Positions 8,910 to 16,434 of a stretch of DNA of 64,000 nucleotides are shown here, piece by piece. The position numbers were made by a program, and so were the translations under genes. Numbering within the stretch: position 1 is the first letter of the stretch; every line of letters begins with the position of its first letter. Below the pieces are notes generated by a model. It made no database searches and was not told where the DNA came from. It saw only the letters and a program-made list of their open reading frames with translations. Source of the stretch: Marinobacter sp. MDS2 (lineage in GTDB: Bacteria; Pseudomonadota; Gammaproteobacteria; Pseudomonadales; Oleiphilaceae); NCBI RefSeq assembly GCF_030718085.1, contig NZ_JAVAJF010000001.1, forward strand, positions 1,426,001-1,490,000, written 5' to 3'.

Positions 8910-10304
8910 ATGGAAAAGCGACCGCTTGTTTGGTTATCAGCGGCACACAGCAGCGCGCCCATTCGGGGCATGCTAGAAACACTCTGGAGCCTGATCGATT
9001 TTGATTTTGGCCAACCGCTTTCGCTGTTTCCGAACATTCCCGATGCTGCCAAAGTAGGCGTACTGGCGCTCCCTGAAAATGTCGAAGCTGACCTGCCTCA
9101 GCTGGAAAAGTGGCTTGAGGCCCTCGGCATGATCTACTGGGTCGCCATTGCCCCTCAAAAGCCACATAACCGAACCGCCACCGCCACCGCCAACCTGATC
9201 GTTCGCTATTGTTCTGATTTTCACACCCAACCGGTGGACGGCGAACGCTTGAACACTGTGCTCGGCCATCTTTGGGGCATGGCATCCATAAAAGAAGCCA
9301 GCAGCCATGCCAATCTGCATGACTACGGCGACCTGGCGCTGCTTGGGAGCTCGTCGGCCATTCAAAACGTGCACGGTCTTTTACGGCGTTTCTCAGCCAC
9401 ACTGGAGCCGGTTCTGATTACGGGTGAAAGCAGCACGGGCAAAGACGCAAGCGCCCGGTTCATCCACAACAACTCCATACGCGCCAACGGGCCACTGATC
9501 TTTGTTAATTGCGCTGCCCTGCCCAGCACCCTTACCCAAAGCGAACTGTTCGGCTATGAAAAAGGGGCGTTCACCAGCGCACAACAGTCTCATCCGGGCC
9601 GACTAGAACAGGCAAACGGCGGCACTCTGGTGTTTTCTGGCATCAACGAGCTGCACCTCGAGCAGCAATCCGCATTGCTGCGCTTTCTGCAAGAAGGCGA
9701 GGTTCAGCGAGTGGGCAGCAATACCCGCATTTCGGCAAACGGCCGGGTGATTGCAACAACCACCCAACCCTTGCAAGAACTGGTGGCCGTAGGGTTATTT
9801 CGGAGTGATGTGTATTTTCGCCTGGGCAACCTTGAGGTCATCCTCCCGCCACTAAGGGAGCGTTGCGAGGACATTCCCACTCTCGCTCACGCCCTGCTTG
9901 ACGCATCGCTCCCGGGCATGGAGCAAAAGCGCCTCAGCAGCGCCGCCATGCATTGCTTAATTAACCATTCCTGGCCCGGCAACCTGCAAGAGCTGCAAAA
10001 CCGTTTGCGTCGTGGTGTCTTGCTTAGTGAGCGACCCAAAATCGAACCCGGCGATTTGGGGCTACGCCCCCCGGGCGCCGGCCGCGCGCAGCCGTCTAAC
10101 CTGAGCCTTCAGGCGTTTCGAGATCAGGCCGACCACCAAGCACTCCTGTGCAGTCTTCGTTTGTCGAACAACAACCTGTCTGAGGCCGCGCGGGTTCTGA
10201 AAATATCTCGTGCGTCCTTCTACCGTCTGCTTGAAAAGCACACCGACCACTCATCCAGCAAGAACGCTCATCAAAAGCCGGCCTCCAAGGGAGACACCAC
10301 ATGA
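8910..10304 (+). CDS. Degenerate sigma54-type enhancer-binding regulator (VpsR-like)
   Basis: About 464 aa: an N-terminal receiver-like region without clear phospho-acceptor motifs (1-140), an AAA+ sigma54-activator domain (about 145-375), and a C-terminal Fis-type HTH (NNLSEAARVLKISRASFYRL). Walker A is kept as GESSTGKD (about 172-179). The sigma54-contact loop reads GAFTSA instead of GAFTGA, and the Walker B segment reads GGTLVFSGINEL where GGTLFLDEIGEL is expected, so both acidic residues are gone. It should be unable to hydrolyse ATP normally. VpsR of Vibrio is a family precedent for a bEBP-like protein that works without sigma54. The start is taken at the second ATG (GGAG ten bases upstream); 8886 is the alternative. 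It overlaps the next gene by 4 nt. Confidence 0.82.
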   Translation: MEKRPLVWLSAAHSSAPIRGMLETLWSLIDFDFGQPLSLFPNIPDAAKVGVLALPENVEADLPQLEKWLEALGMIYWVAIAPQKPHNRTATATANLIVRYCSDFHTQPVDGERLNTVLGHLWGMASIKEASSHANLHDYGDLALLGSSSAIQNVHGLLRRFSATLEPVLITGESSTGKDASARFIHNNSIRANGPLIFVNCAALPSTLTQSELFGYEKGAFTSAQQSHPGRLEQANGGTLVFSGINELHLEQQSALLRFLQEGEVQRVGSNTRISANGRVIATTTQPLQELVAVGLFRSDVYFRLGNLEVILPPLRERCEDIPTLAHALLDASLPGMEQKRLSSAAMHCLINHSWPGNLQELQNRLRRGVLLSERPKIEPGDLGLRPPGAGRAQPSNLSLQAFRDQADHQALLCSLRLSNNNLSEAARVLKISRASFYRLLEKHTDHSSSKNAHQKPASKGDTT

Positions 10305-11374
10305 AACGCAAAACCGGATACCTACTCGCGCTCAGCCTCTGCCTTTCACCGGCAAACGCCCTTGCAAAGCCCGAGCACCAAATGCGCCCCGGCGCGGTCA
10401 GTGAAGCCAGACAAAAAGCCGCAGAGGCAAAGGAACATGCTTCGGATATTGCCTCGATCACTGCCGACCGAGGCATCGTCACCAAACCCGGCCGGTTTAT
10501 CATCGAACCCGCCATCTCTCATGCCCACAGCAACTCCACGCTGGTTGCGATAGAAGGCTACACCGTTATACCTGCCCTGCTGATTGGCCTGATCAACATT
10601 TCCGAGGTTCAACGGGATATCTTCGTGGGAGCGGTCTCGTTCAAATATGGCTTTACCAGTCGCCTGGAAACGTCTTTGCGCATTCCATACTTAAACATCA
10701 ACGAAGACATCCGAGAGCGCGAAGTGTTTGAAGGTACGCCCGTTGATACCCTTAGAGAATCTTCGGGCAAGGGGCTGGGCGACATCGAACTTGCTGTGCG
10801 CTACCAACTCAACGATGGTCTCGAAGGATGGCCCTATGTCATTGGCTCGCTCAGAGTCAAAGCGCCCACCGGTGACAGCCCTTACGATGTTGATCAGGAG
10901 GTCATTACTGACAGTCAGGGCAACCCGATCGGCGTTGAACTTGCTGATCGCCCCACCGGCTCGGGTTTTTGGTCGCTCGAACCGGGCTTGTCGTTTATTT
11001 ATCCTTCAGACCCGGCGGTTCTGTACGGCAACGTGAGTTATGTGTACACCCTGAAAGACGACAAAGGTTTTGAGAACGGAAACACCATCGATCCGGGGGA
11101 CGTTCTGCGTTTTGGTTTCGGCATGGGGTTCGCGTTTAACGAACGTACCTCGTTCAGTATTGGCTATGACCAGTCGATCATTGGAGACACTTCATACGAA
11201 CGTGACGTTGACCTGTTTGCCGCCAACTTTGACCGCATTCAGATTGGGTCACTGTCGTTCGGGCTTTCGCAAAGAGTGAGGTCAAACGCCACCCTGAGTC
11301 TTACGGTCAATATTGGCGTTACGGAAACCGCGCCCGACACTGAAATCACCTTAAAACTGCCAATCAGCCTCTAG
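10301..11374 (+). CDS. Outer-membrane beta-barrel protein, FapF/MetA-like
   Basis: A 357-aa exported protein. The signal peptide ends near PANALA (residues 1-22). A short helical, Ala/Lys/Glu-rich segment follows (VSEARQKAAEAKEHASDIAS, residues about 31-50), then about twelve amphipathic beta strands ending in a hydrophobic C-terminal strand (ITLKLPISL). This matches the Phenol_MetA_deg-type barrels that include FapF, the amyloid-export pore of Pseudomonas, which also has a coiled-coil plug before its barrel. Translation is coupled to the regulator gene by an ATGA overlap. The facing operon encodes secreted repeat and small proteins, so export of those products is the likely role (inference). 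Confidence 0.72.
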   Translation: MKRKTGYLLALSLCLSPANALAKPEHQMRPGAVSEARQKAAEAKEHASDIASITADRGIVTKPGRFIIEPAISHAHSNSTLVAIEGYTVIPALLIGLINISEVQRDIFVGAVSFKYGFTSRLETSLRIPYLNINEDIREREVFEGTPVDTLRESSGKGLGDIELAVRYQLNDGLEGWPYVIGSLRVKAPTGDSPYDVDQEVITDSQGNPIGVELADRPTGSGFWSLEPGLSFIYPSDPAVLYGNVSYVYTLKDDKGFENGNTIDPGDVLRFGFGMGFAFNERTSFSIGYDQSIIGDTSYERDVDLFAANFDRIQIGSLSFGLSQRVRSNATLSLTVNIGVTETAPDTEITLKLPISL

Positions 11375-11404
11375 CACCGCTTGAAGCTGTTTCGCCCCGG
11401 AAAA

Positions 11405-11896
11405 CTAACGCCCTAAAAACGGAAGGGCCGGGTTCTTCACGTGATCAGGAAGGCCATAGCCGCCACCCAGATTTCTTAATTCGATATTAAGCTGACGCAC
11501 ATTCTGAATAACTGAGCCATTCAGATCATTCTGGATTAACGTCAGCCAACCTCCCGAAGCCGAGGATGCAGATACCAGTGCCTGCCCGCTCTGAGTGGAA
11601 TCCATCAGGCCGAGCATGGTCTCGACTTGGTGCGGCACCACGCTGCCGCTCCCCATTTGGTTGAGGTTGGGAATCGTCAAACGGTTCACCGCAAGGGTAT
11701 CTCCATTCACCGAAATAACCTGCTCAAGCCCGATCGAAATCTCAAGGTTGTCGAGAATGAAGCCGCCACGTTGCCCGGCAAGCTCGAAATCGGTCAACGG
11801 TTGTGCAATGAACAGGCTTTCCGCGCTGGCAGCCAAGGACCCCGTAGCTAATCCGGCAACAAACCCGACCATCAAAAATCCGTGTCGCCTTTTCAT
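11405..11896 (-). CDS. Sec-exported small protein with double-glycine-type site and QN/VxQ motif
   Basis: 163 aa from the ATG at 11896 (GGAG ten bases upstream); the longer frame overlaps the peptidase gene and is rejected. The signal peptide ends at SLAASA. Shortly after comes LTDFELAGQRGG, a full match to the double-glycine leader pattern LSxxELxxIxGG cut by C39 peptidases. The mature part has amphipathic beta character (LEISIGLEQVISVNG). Near the C-terminus, GGWLTLIQNDLNGSVIQ matches a signature found in the two other secreted proteins of this operon. It is the last gene of the operon, four bases after the C39 peptidase gene. The family is unknown; a minor fibre subunit or chaperone is possible. 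Confidence 0.75.
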   Translation of the reverse strand: MKRRHGFLMVGFVAGLATGSLAASAESLFIAQPLTDFELAGQRGGFILDNLEISIGLEQVISVNGDTLAVNRLTIPNLNQMGSGSVVPHQVETMLGLMDSTQSGQALVSASSASGGWLTLIQNDLNGSVIQNVRQLNIELRNLGGGYGLPDHVKNPALPFLGR

Positions 11897-11900
11897 GGTG

Positions 11901-12593
11901 CTACCACTCCCTAGTTGATGGCCAATAAGGCAAGGTGTGGCCAAGTGACGGACCGTCCTGTCCTTTTTCAAGGGGCGCCCGAACCACCTGGGGCCAGTCT
12001 CCCGCCGCCAGGAAGGTGCTGCGCCCTTGTTTGACATGGCTACGGATAACAAACGCCGCACCATCCCAGTAACCTTCAAATTCAGCCCGAGGATAAGCTT
12101 TTAAACCACGAGCAGGATCACCCACTAGCACCTCATCGTCGCTGATTCCTTTAATGACAACAAAGTGACGGAAGCCCTCAAGGTTCATCAGCACAATCAC
12201 CGGCAAACTCACTTGTTCCCGTATACCGGCTAGAGGCATGCGAAAACCGTCGGCCTGATAGCCTTTCGATGCCAGAAACCGTTTCATATCCAGCATCGAG
12301 AAACCGTCTTTGCGCACCTTCGCCGGATCCGCCAACTCGAACATGCCGGAGAACACTTCCTGTTCCGAAACCTCGTGGCTGTAATGGTAGGAAAGCAATG
12401 AGGCAACAGCGGCCGAACCACAACTAAAGTCATACTGCTGTTGCATCACCGAGCTGAAGCGCTGTTCTTTGAAGCTGCTTACCTGAACCTGCAAGCCACC
12501 CGCCAGCCCTGGCAAGGTAACCGTGCCGGCAAACGCGGTGGACCAAAGAACCACAGTGCTGGCTAAACTTACGACAAGCAGCTGCTTAACCAT
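11901..12593 (-). CDS. Periplasmic C39-family cysteine peptidase (FapD-like)
   Basis: 230 aa with an N-terminal signal peptide (ending near STAFA) and a single C39 peptidase domain. The catalytic Cys is in QQQYDFSCGSAA (C58), the His in GFRHFVVIKG (H143) and the Asp in VGDPARG (D159); the oxyanion Gln precedes the Cys. No ABC-transporter domains are fused, so this is a stand-alone periplasmic enzyme like FapD of the Pseudomonas Fap amyloid system. The RBS AGGAGG lies six bases from the ATG. The genes on both sides encode exported proteins with double-glycine-type sites, the likely substrates (inference). Confidence 0.88.
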   Translation of the reverse strand: MVKQLLVVSLASTVVLWSTAFAGTVTLPGLAGGLQVQVSSFKEQRFSSVMQQQYDFSCGSAAVASLLSYHYSHEVSEQEVFSGMFELADPAKVRKDGFSMLDMKRFLASKGYQADGFRMPLAGIREQVSLPVIVLMNLEGFRHFVVIKGISDDEVLVGDPARGLKAYPRAEFEGYWDGAAFVIRSHVKQGRSTFLAAGDWPQVVRAPLEKGQDGPSLGHTLPYWPSTREW

Positions 12594-12606
12594 GGCCCAC
12601 CTCCTG

Positions 12607-12942
12607 TCAGCGGTTGATCAGAATGTTCACCTGAGTACTGTCCTGGATCACCACTTGGTTTCCGCTATTCTGGATCACCGTTGCGATACCGGTCATGTTG
12701 TCGAAGGCGTGGTCGGAAATGCTGTTTGCTCCGGTCACCACATTGCCTTGGAGACGGTTGCCAGTCACCGTCGCCATCTGGTCTGTCTCGTTAAACTGCA
12801 ACTGTAACGGAACACCCTGACGGCCACTGGTCTCAGCTAACTGATCCGGCGACAGAGGCTCTACGTTCAGGAATCCCTCTGCATGAACCAAACCGCACCC
12901 TGCCAATGCCAGTACACAGATCACCCTTTTGATGTATCCCAT
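12607..12942 (-). CDS. Small Sec-exported protein with curlin-like QN/VxQ motif
   Basis: 111 aa from the ATG at 12942 (GGAGG seven bases upstream). The signal peptide ends near GLVHA. LSPDQLAETSG follows within about ten residues, a variant of the double-glycine leader pattern. The C-terminal half carries TGIATVIQNSGNQVVIQ and ends NILINR. The same 17-column pattern occurs in the DNS-repeat protein upstream and in the last gene of the operon. It is rich in Asn, Gln, Thr and Val. It is possibly a nucleator or minor subunit of a secreted fibre, in the way FapB serves FapC; this role is inferred from arrangement only. Confidence 0.75.
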   Translation of the reverse strand: MGYIKRVICVLALAGCGLVHAEGFLNVEPLSPDQLAETSGRQGVPLQLQFNETDQMATVTGNRLQGNVVTGANSISDHAFDNMTGIATVIQNSGNQVVIQDSTQVNILINR

Positions 12943-12998
12943 GACGGTTCCTCCCGGAACGCACGGTCGCACCGTTATTCCGGTGCGACCGGTCCTCC

Positions 12999-14210
12999 TC
13001 AGTTACCGCCGGTGGTCAGGTTAGACATCACGCTGACGTTCGCCTGCGTGACACTGCCATGCCCGGTGTTCTGGGAAATTGCGCCTACACCGGTAAAGTT
13101 AGCGGAACCACCGGAGATTTCATTGTGGTTCATAACGTCAGTGTAAGAGCCTTCACCATTGGCGTCGCCATAGGTAACGCTGGTGCCGCTCACTGTACCT
13201 GCCAGGTCCGCGTTGTTCAGGAACACATGCAGGTTCAGGTTTGCAGTGCTGTTGTCGGAGTTATCGGAGTTATTCGAATTGTCGTTGTTGCTGTTAGCGA
13301 CGTTATTCGAGTTATTGGTACTGTTATCAGAGTTATCAGAGTTGTCTGAATTATCAGAGTTATCGGAATTGTCGGAATTATCCGAGTTGTCCGAATTATC
13401 TGAGTTGTCGTTATTGCTGTCTGCTACGTTGTTGGAGTTACGGGTACTGTTATCCGAGTTGTCAGAGTTATCGGAATTATCCGAGTTGTCTGAACTGTCG
13501 TTATTGCTGTTCGCGGTGTTGTTCGAATTGTTGGTGCTGTTGTTCGAACTGTCTGAGTTGTCAGAGTTATCTGAATTGTCTGAGTTGTCTGAGTTGTCTG
13601 AGTTATCCGACGCATCCGAGTTGTCCGAATTGTCATTACCGCTGTCGGCGATCTTGAACGAATCGGTCACATTGGTGCTGTTGTCCGAGCTGTCGGAATT
13701 GTCAGAGTTATCCGAATTGTCGGAGTTGTCTGAATTATCCGAATTATCCGAGTTATCCGACATATCATTACCACTGTCAGCAACCTTGAACGAATCGGTC
13801 GCAGTGGCGCTGTTATCGGAGTTATTCGAGTTGTCTGAATTATCCGAGTTATCGGAGTTGTCCGAGTTATTCGAAGCATCGGAGTTGTCCGAGTTGTCAT
13901 TGCCGCTGTCCGCTATTTTGAACGAGTCAGTGGCAGTGGCACTGTTGTCCGAGTTATTCGAATTATCGGAATTGTCGGAATTATTCGAATTGTCGGAGTT
14001 GTCGGAATTATCCGAGTTGTTTGAGCTGTCCGGGTAATTCGAGTTATCATTGCCCGAATTGGTATTTCCGGAATTGTCATTGTTAGCCGTCGCGTTATCG
14101 ACAGCGTTGGTGTTCGGGTCACCGTCCCCACCCACATCTGCATAGGCCACACCTGACAGGCCCAGACCTAATGCAACAGCAATCGCTAGCAAGCTTTTTT
14201 GAGTTTTCAT
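12999..14210 (-). CDS. Secreted (DNS)n tripeptide-repeat protein, candidate fibre subunit
   Basis: 403 aa from the ATG at 14210 (AAGGAAG seven bases upstream). The signal peptide ends at VAYA. Residues about 50-315 are almost only Asp, Asn and Ser in tripeptide runs (DNS, NNS, DNS). These are broken into a higher-order repeat: three units ending in a TDSFKIADSGND-type spacer, then three ending in a TNNSNNVANSNND-type spacer. A non-repetitive C-terminal domain of about 85 residues contains TGVGAISQNTGHGSVTQ, matching the two small secreted proteins downstream. The repeat region is strongly acidic and should be disordered or calcium-binding. It is the first gene of the four-gene operon and is preceded by a GG-N10-GC promoter match. 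No known family recognised. Confidence 0.85.
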   Translation of the reverse strand: MKTQKSLLAIAVALGLGLSGVAYADVGGDGDPNTNAVDNATANNDNSGNTNSGNDNSNYPDSSNNSDNSDNSDNSNNSDNSDNSNNSDNSATATDSFKIADSGNDNSDNSDASNNSDNSDNSDNSDNSNNSDNSATATDSFKVADSGNDMSDNSDNSDNSDNSDNSDNSDNSDSSDNSTNVTDSFKIADSGNDNSDNSDASDNSDNSDNSDNSDNSDNSDSSNNSTNNSNNTANSNNDSSDNSDNSDNSDNSDNSTRNSNNVADSNNDNSDNSDNSDNSDNSDNSDNSDNSDNSDNSTNNSNNVANSNNDNSNNSDNSDNSTANLNLHVFLNNADLAGTVSGTSVTYGDANGEGSYTDVMNHNEISGGSANFTGVGAISQNTGHGSVTQANVSVMSNLTTGGN

Positions 14211-14533
14211 GATATCGCTTCCTTCTAACATCATTGCACTTCTCTTTTTGGCCCGTCCCGCTCGACTACCGTTTACTGCTATCTGAATAGGTCAGACCCT
14301 CGGAAACACAGTAGCGATTAACGTGCCACATCGTTAGAAAACAAGCTCAACCATCTGATTTTAAATAACAAAAATAGAGTATGGGCGAACAGTTAAGCTT
14401 CACCCCCCCGCAAAAACTGTTTCAGATCTGGTACAACAACACCGCACAAGTCAGCGCTACAATGAAATACCCTCTAACTTTCAGGGCGTTACCTTTTAAA
14501 CACTTGTCAGCCTTCCTTACGCTACTCCAGACA
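14211..14533. other. Intergenic region upstream of the fibre-like operon
   Basis: About 320 bp between the DNS-repeat gene and the isocitrate lyase terminator. It contains the sigma54-like promoter match and an A/T-rich stretch around 14360-14390. No convincing gene was seen. Confidence 0.6.
14314..14328 (-). promoter_or_regulatory. Sigma54-type -24/-12 promoter candidate for the fibre-like operon
   Basis: On the minus strand TGGCAC, five bases, TCGC gives GG-N10-GC, about 105 bp upstream of the DNS-repeat ATG. The -24 half is a perfect consensus match; the -12 half has one change (TCGC for TTGC). It points into the operon. Confidence 0.5.
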
Positions 14534-14563
14534 CAAAAAAAGCGGCCCCGTTTCCGGGGCCGC
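14534..14563 (-). terminator. aceA: Strong terminator of isocitrate lyase
   Basis: On the minus strand GCGGCCCCG pairs with CGGGGCCGC around a four-base loop and is followed by seven T residues. Confidence 0.93.
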
Positions 14564-14590
14564 CTTTAAACACTTTTTAGATCGTCGAGA

Positions 14591-16189
14591 TTAGATGTTC
14601 TCGAACTGACCCATAGTGTTGTCTTTACCGCCAGCCTTCAGCGCAGCTTCACCTGCGAAGAATTCTTTGTGGTCGTCACCGATGTTAGAACCAGCCATGT
14701 CCTGGTGCTTAACAGTGGCGATGCCCTGACGGATTTCCTTACGCTGTACACCCGCGACGTAGGCGAGCATGCCTTCGTCACCGAAGTAGCCTTTCGCCAG
14801 GTTGTCAGTAGACAGTGCCGCAGTGTGGTAAGTCGGCAGAGTGATCAAGTGATGGAACACACCCGCTTCACGTGACGCGTCACGCTGGAAGTTACGAGTC
14901 CACTCGTCAGCCAGCTCAGCCAGCTCGGTGCCATCGTAGTCAGCGCTCATCAGACGGTCGCGATCGTAGGCAGATACGTCTTTACCTTCTTCCTTCATGG
15001 CGTCGAACACCTGCTGACGGAAGTTCAGAGTCCAGTTGAAGGACGGGCTGTTGTTGTAAACCAGCTTGGCATCGGGAACAACTTCCTTGATGCGGTTTAC
15101 CATGCCAGCGATCTGACCAACGTGAGGCTTCTCGGTTTCGATCCACAGCATGTCTGCGCCGTTCTGCAGGGAAGTGATGCAGTCCAGAACAACACGGTCT
15201 TCACCAGAACCCGGCTTGAACTGGAACAGGCCAGAAGCCAGACGCTTCGGCTTCAGCAGCTTGCCGTTAGACTTGATAACAACGTCGCCGTTCTCGATCT
15301 GAGAAGCGTCTTCGATGTATTCGCCGTCCAGGAAGCTGTTGTACTGGTCGCCCAGGTCACCCGGCTCGTTGGTTACAGCGATCTGCTTGGTCAGGCCAGC
15401 ACCCAGAGAGTCGGTACGAGCAACGATAACACCGTCGTCTACACCCAGCTCAAGGAACGCCAGACGAACAGCGTTGATCTTGGACAGGAAGTCGGCGTGA
15501 GGAACGGTTACTTTACCGTCCTGGTGGCCACACTGCTTCTCGTCAGAAACCTGGTTTTCGATCTGGATGCAGCACGCACCGGCTTCGATCATCTGCTTGG
15601 CCAACAGGTAAGTCGCTTCAGCGTTACCGAAACCAGCGTCGATGTCAGCAATGATCGGTACAACGTGAGTTTCGTGGTTGTCGATCTGCTTGATCAGCTC
15701 TTCAGCTTTCGCAGTGTCGCCAGCTTTTTCAGCGGCTTCCAGGTCACGGAACAAGTGGTTCAGTTCCCAGGCATCAGCTTGACGCAGGAAGGTGTACAGC
15801 TCTTCGATCAGGCCAGATACAGAAGTCTTCTCGTGCATGGACTGGTCAGGCAGAGGACCGAACTCCGAACGCAGAGCGGCAACCATCCAGCCAGACAGGT
15901 ACAGGTAACGACGCTTGGTGCTACCGAAGTGCTTCTTGATAGAGATCAGCTTCTGCTGACCAATGAAACCGTGCCAGCAACCCAGAGACTGAGTGTACTT
16001 GGAAGTGTCGGCATCGTAAGCGGCCATGTCTTCACGCATGATCTTCGCGGTGTACTTAGCGATGTCCAGACCAGTCTTGAATTTGTTCTGGGCGCGCATG
16101 CGGGCAGCGTGCTTAGGGTTGATGGCGTTCCAAGTCGGGTTTTGCTTGACGATGGAAGCGATCTGATCAACGTCTTGTGAGTAGGGCAT
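14591..16189 (-). CDS. aceA: Isocitrate lyase
   Basis: Splits isocitrate to glyoxylate and succinate in the glyoxylate shunt, needed for growth on acetate, fatty acids or alkanes. 532 aa from the ATG at 16189 (AAAGGA eight bases upstream), the length of the large Pseudomonas-type ICL rather than the 434-aa enterobacterial type. The catalytic Cys loop reads SDEKQCGHQDGK near residue 220, and the substrate-binding segments DIDAGFGN and SFNWT are present. The frame extends upstream to 16315, but that part is not family-like. It is monocistronic with its own terminator. Confidence 0.95.
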   Translation of the reverse strand: MPYSQDVDQIASIVKQNPTWNAINPKHAARMRAQNKFKTGLDIAKYTAKIMREDMAAYDADTSKYTQSLGCWHGFIGQQKLISIKKHFGSTKRRYLYLSGWMVAALRSEFGPLPDQSMHEKTSVSGLIEELYTFLRQADAWELNHLFRDLEAAEKAGDTAKAEELIKQIDNHETHVVPIIADIDAGFGNAEATYLLAKQMIEAGACCIQIENQVSDEKQCGHQDGKVTVPHADFLSKINAVRLAFLELGVDDGVIVARTDSLGAGLTKQIAVTNEPGDLGDQYNSFLDGEYIEDASQIENGDVVIKSNGKLLKPKRLASGLFQFKPGSGEDRVVLDCITSLQNGADMLWIETEKPHVGQIAGMVNRIKEVVPDAKLVYNNSPSFNWTLNFRQQVFDAMKEEGKDVSAYDRDRLMSADYDGTELAELADEWTRNFQRDASREAGVFHHLITLPTYHTAALSTDNLAKGYFGDEGMLAYVAGVQRKEIRQGIATVKHQDMAGSNIGDDHKEFFAGEAALKAGGKDNTMGQFENI

Positions 16190-16434
16190 GATCTCTATCC
16201 TTTCTACGTTTGTGTTCAAAAGGTAAGGGCTAGTGCTGCCAGGCACCAACCGTTGCCAACCTGTCCCTGGAAAACGGGTGACGGTTGACGTTGGACGACA
16301 CTTTACTGCGTCCAATCTTATAATTGAAATTTATATTATGTATTTCCAGCATTTTTCTGGTGAATGGCGCCCTGAACCACTTTTACCTCAAACACTTGCA
16401 CTTCTCATACACTCACGAATGAATGGAGCCCTAC

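Noticed and set aside
13183..14037. Open frame on the plus strand encoding Glu-Leu-Ser repeats
   Set aside because: It is the antisense reading of the (DNS)n tract. The 9-nt repeat has no stop in that frame, and no RBS or homologue is evident.
13265..14060. Possible CRISPR-like periodic repeat
   Set aside because: The period is 9 nt and coding; there are no constant repeats with unique spacers of 30-40 bp.
15122..16180. 352-codon frame antisense to isocitrate lyase
   Set aside because: The aceA frame is fully conserved and explains the sequence; the antisense frame is a codon-bias shadow.
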